This document shows, piece after piece, positions 60,651 to 64,000 of a stretch of 64,000 nt of DNA. Position 1 is the first letter of the stretch. Every line of letters starts with the position of its first letter. Both the position numbers and the translations under genes were made by a program. The stretch comes from Saxidomus purpurata (Eukaryota; Mollusca; Bivalvia; Venerida; Veneridae), in the NCBI GenBank assembly GCA_022818135.1, contig JAFMSR010000008.1, forward strand, positions 13,673,399 to 13,737,398, read 5' to 3'. A model generated the notes under the pieces. The model searched no databases and was not told where the DNA came from. It worked only from the letters and a program-made list of their open reading frames with translations.

Positions 60651-62840
60651 TTTTAATACAGTTGAGAATACAGATTTTTGTGGTGAATTACCAAAAACTT
60701 CAAGTTTGGTTTTGGATTCATTTAACTTGTATCTCCATAAAGATGCGTACTTTTGGACAATACAAATGCATTTTTCAAGGCTTTGGAGGTTTGGACATAG
60801 GAGCATCAGGTCATCGGCTAGCGTGGGATTGCCGCATTGGAATTGGCCTACTATACAGTCCATTTCGCTATACTGTAGTATGTTAAGTAGCTCATTTATG
60901 TAGAGTGAGTAAAGCCATGTCGATTGAACCCCTCCTTGTCTTACCCCTTGAAGGACAGGGAAGCTTTCAGATTGTATCCCGTTAACTAAGACTGCACTGC
61001 GAATATTTTGGTAGCTTTCATAAATTGTTTTGACCAGTTTGTGACATACACCAAATGTTATCAATTTTAAAAAGAGACCATTATGCCATACGCAGACAAA
61101 CGCTGCACTTGTGTCAAGAAATAAGGCAAACACTTTGTTTTTATTTTCCAAATAGTGAGCAACGGTTTCCTGTAAATTAAAGGACGTAGTAATTGCTCCT
61201 AAATGCTCTTGGTAGGCATTTTGTTGCCTATTTGGAAATTCTAATCCCTCGTATTTACACCAAGATATTATAACTGTTTCAAATAGTTTGTAAATTACTG
61301 GCAAAAGCGTAATCGGCCTATAACTTGACGTGAGAGATTTGTTCTTACCCTCTTTTGGCACGGGTATTATGATTCCTAGTTTGAAATTATCGGGCACGTG
61401 CAAAAAGGTAATAATAAGCTTAAATAGTACCTTTAAGTATTGTAGCAGTGTATGACCTCCGTATTTAACATGTTCATAGACTATACCGTCAAAACCCGAT
61501 GCTTTGTGCATTTTCAGAGTTTTCTATCAGATCAGTGAGTTCTACCGGCGCATTGAGCATCACATTTTTATTGCTTATTTTAGATGCCGACTTTTTCAAA
61601 AAGTTTTCAATTTGCAGATCGACATACATTTTATGTGTTTTGTCAAAACAGACATCATCAGTTTGAACGAAAACATTTGAGTAGTGAATCTTAAATGAAT
61701 CTGCTACAGAGACGGGGGCTCTAATCACAGTTTGTGTTTCTTCGTCTACGATCTCACATAATACACTTGATTTTCTCTTTTTCTTTTTGTTCACTAGGCT
61801 CCAAAACAATCTAATGTCACACTCAGCAGCAGAATTTAGTTCGTTATAGTATTTTTCCTGGAATTTGGAAATTGCTTCTTTTTGGACGAGTTTAAAGTGT
61901 CTTTTAGCATTTTTATACGCCTTGAAGAGGGCATTATTGGACTGACGCGGCCTGCCAGCTGACAACCACTGTCTACGTTTTTCAAGCTGAAAAGCGTGTG
62001 CATTTTAACCTCACTGGTCCAATAAGGTTTACTGTGCTTATTGAATTTTCCAAAAGGTAATGTTTCGGCTACTGCTTGTGACATACGTACAATGAACGAT
62101 TAAGTTATACAATCGGTCAACATCGCTTATATTATTACAGTTTGTACTGATATTGAGGGCTTTTAAACTTTCTGACAGGGATTGCTGATGAACCAGCAGG
62201 CTTTCATCAGAACATTTATGCCAAGCGACTTTTGACTTATGGACTGGATTAAAGGTACTAACAGGTATACAAAACACTGTTTTTACAGGCAAATGATCTG
62301 ATACCAGACATAGTTCATCTTCAAAAATACTGTTAAGATGTACCATATTTCGCTGAGTTCTTCCTATGATAACGTAATCGGACCTTTTTTGTTGGCCGAA
62401 ATGTATACGTGCAGCCACTTGTATTTACAATACTAGCAGAACTACCAAGAGTGTACTTCTTTCATTGTTTTCAAAGATGTCAGCGTTACAATCTCCAGAC
62501 AGTAATAAAGTTCCGGACTGACCATACATATCAAATAAACTTTGTAAAGCATCTATAGTGTCTATAAAAACGTCTAAAGTGTAATTAACGGATGGCATAT
62601 AGACCCCATATAGAAAGATCGGGAGTGAATTGTTAACAAATATTTGTACACCTATAATACGGTCAGAGCAGATGTCGCTAATTGGCTTAATGCTAAAGTC
62701 AAAAGACTTTTTGTACATTATTGCTACGCTTCCTTTCCCACAGCGAGCTGGAGGGTATACTTCACTAAATGCACCTACAGATTTATACCCGGAATGCGAA
62801 GTGTTCAGAAATTCTGCAGATAATTCTTTCAGATAATGAA
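60645..62840 (-). pseudogene. LINE A: second, different non-LTR retrotransposon, truncated at both ends
   Basis: On the minus strand the 62840-62140 pieces encode an apurinic-type endonuclease domain: a start-truncated stretch with KGSVAIMYKKS, the LLLSGDCNADI segment and, after a frameshift, SDHLPV, which holds the catalytic Asp-His. A linker (61965-61489) leads into an RT (61511-60645) with ASGFDGIVYEHVKYGG, SYRPITLLPVIYKLFE, the motif A segment FLDTSAAF, GVRQGGVQSTWLYSLYINEL and LADD. At least three frameshifts or stops break it. The sequence stops near 60645 where LINE B begins, without thumb or C-terminal region. RT motif wording differs clearly from LINE B, so they are separate families. 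Confidence 0.85.
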
Positions 62841-63600
62841 TTTAAGGCCTCTAAGAAAGATCTAAAGGTTTCCACAGCATCAGCATTTGCTGCAGGGACT
62901 AACAAAAATCTGAGTATTCAGTGGAAAAGTTTCATTTTGTTCTGTCTCTATTTTAATTTATGTTCTTACCAGCATCTACAGATACTCTTCTACGTTATGC
63001 ACAGTTTCTCAGTAGAACATTTAAGTCTATTGATAATATTAGAAAGTACATCAGTGGTGTGAAAACTCTACATTTTGTATTAGGATATGGTATAGATCAT
63101 ATAAACAATTATTTGTTAAATCTATTTCTTTAGAGAATTTCAAGGTTAAAGCCTCATTCGATCAAAAGAGCTTAACCCGTCACCTTTGACATTTTACCAA
63201 GAATTCGTGGTAAACTGGACTTTTCAGACAGCACGAACTTGGTGCATTGCTGTTTGTTTTTCTTTTCTTTTTTTTTTCTTGCAGCATGAAAGTCTAATTT
63301 TGTACCAACTTCAAAGGAAGACATTGATAAGGGGAAATTTTTAAGATTAGACTGCATTCAGCATAACGGTCATGTCATTTAGTTCATTTAAACTGGTCTA
63401 AGACAATACAAAACGGAGAAAGGGAGGTAATTTGTCCTTTGTTAAGGCTAAATGATCAGAGGTCCCGTTTCCGCTTTTGAAAAGGTCAGAGAGTCGAACA
63501 TTAAGCAATATAAAGATGCTCTGTTTACTTTACCGAATGGATATTGTATGACTTATTATTTGTTTAAAAACAAATTAGACAATGTACGGGTATGTCCGAC
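62838..63600 (+). pseudogene. Decayed tyrosine recombinase (Crypton/DIRS-like or captured integrase)
   Basis: Plus-strand pieces read like the core-binding and early catalytic parts of a tyrosine recombinase. They run, after frameshifts, STASAFAAGTNKNLSIQWKS, then ASTDTLLRYAQFLSRTFKSI with DNIRKYISGVKTLHFVLGYG, then SNFVPTSKEDIDKGKFLRLD with CIQHNGHVI, then NWSKTIQNGE, and LFTLPNGYCMTYYLFKNKLD. Relatives I recall have a conserved Arg at the position 'MARKSN.VP'; here the reading is A-A-stop-K-S-N, as if CGA had become TGA. The HxxR and Tyr part of the active site is not reached before the match ends near 63600. At least four stops or frameshifts. The N-terminus abuts LINE A. Confidence 0.65.
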
Positions 63601-63640
63601 TTAAAGGCCAAGATTGTAAAGCCTCTATGAAATGAATGTG

Positions 63641-64000
63641 TTGAGTAAAGTTTGGGTTCAAGACCAATAATACTAATACATAAGTATTATTGGTCTTGAA
63701 CCCAAACTTTACTCATTAGTATTACTGGTCTTGAACCCAAACTTTACTCATTAGTATTACTGGTCTTGAACCCAAACTTTACTCATTAGTATTACTGGTC
63801 TTGAACCCAAACTTTACTCATTAGTATTATTGGTCTTGAACCCAAACTTTACTCATTAGTATTACTGGTCTTGAACCCAAACTTTACTCATTAGTATTAC
63901 TGGTCTTGAACCCAAACTTTACTCATTAGTATTATTGGTCTTGAACCCAAACTTTACTCATTAGTATTACTGGTCTTGAACCCAAACTTTACTCATTAGT
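63641..64000. repeat. 35-bp minisatellite with an inverted first unit
   Basis: The unit actcattagtattactggtc plus ttgaacccaaacttt repeats every 35 bp from 63711 to the window end (nine starts, 63711 to 63991), varying only at att/act. Just before it, 63641-63680 is the same unit in reverse complement (gagtaaagtttgggttcaag), so 63641-63716 is a palindrome around 'taatacataagtatta'. The array continues beyond the window. Confidence 0.92.

Overview
The window looks like nuclear DNA of a bivalve mollusc. It is AT-rich, with spliced genes separated by long introns. It is full of the interspersed repeats typical of bivalves: arrays built on 'ggtcaaggtca' and 'agttatgcccc', ends rich in 'ccgtccgtccg', and elements starting 'caagagggacatgatggccc'. 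It also holds minisatellites, MITEs and decayed LINEs. No species is assigned, because that would need a search.

Two host genes can be supported. On the plus strand (2558-11455) is a complete four-coding-exon TRIM2/TRIM3-type gene. Joining the exons at consensus splice sites gives 780 residues: RING, two B-boxes, coiled coil, filamin repeat and six NHL blades. On the minus strand (28007 down to about 14715) is a CD225/dispanin gene. It has a Gly-Gln-Pro-Tyr repeat exon with a PPAY motif and two exons encoding the two membrane segments. Its first exon was not found. The two genes converge, with poly(A) signals at 11432 and 14728.

The rest is mostly mobile or repetitive. Three hAT-type MITEs (12783-13726, 37118-37544, 39137-40303) each have a perfect 8-bp target duplication. 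TA-flanked elements lie at 1657, 4540 and 19684. Elements with 'taccccc' termini enclose tandem units (22238-23012, 24711-25762). Helitron-like elements with a hairpin and CTAA end lie at 764, 8831, 34630 and 35218, the last two joined head to tail. Minisatellites have unit lengths of 30 bp (26453), 37 bp (29106), 47 bp (31255) and 35 bp (63641), and a pure TG run of about 315 bp lies at 43097.

The most unusual structure is a nested inverted repeat spanning 41478-57128. At its core is a 5.67-kb unit (46177-51841) with inverted arms of about 1.6 kb that are themselves tandemly repeated. A 2.4-kb loop holds fragments of what looks like an uncharacterised invertebrate protein family. At the right end, two LINEs of different type, both on the minus strand, meet at a chimeric junction near 60645. 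Next to them is a decayed plus-strand tyrosine recombinase (62838-63600), followed by a 35-bp array whose first unit is inverted.
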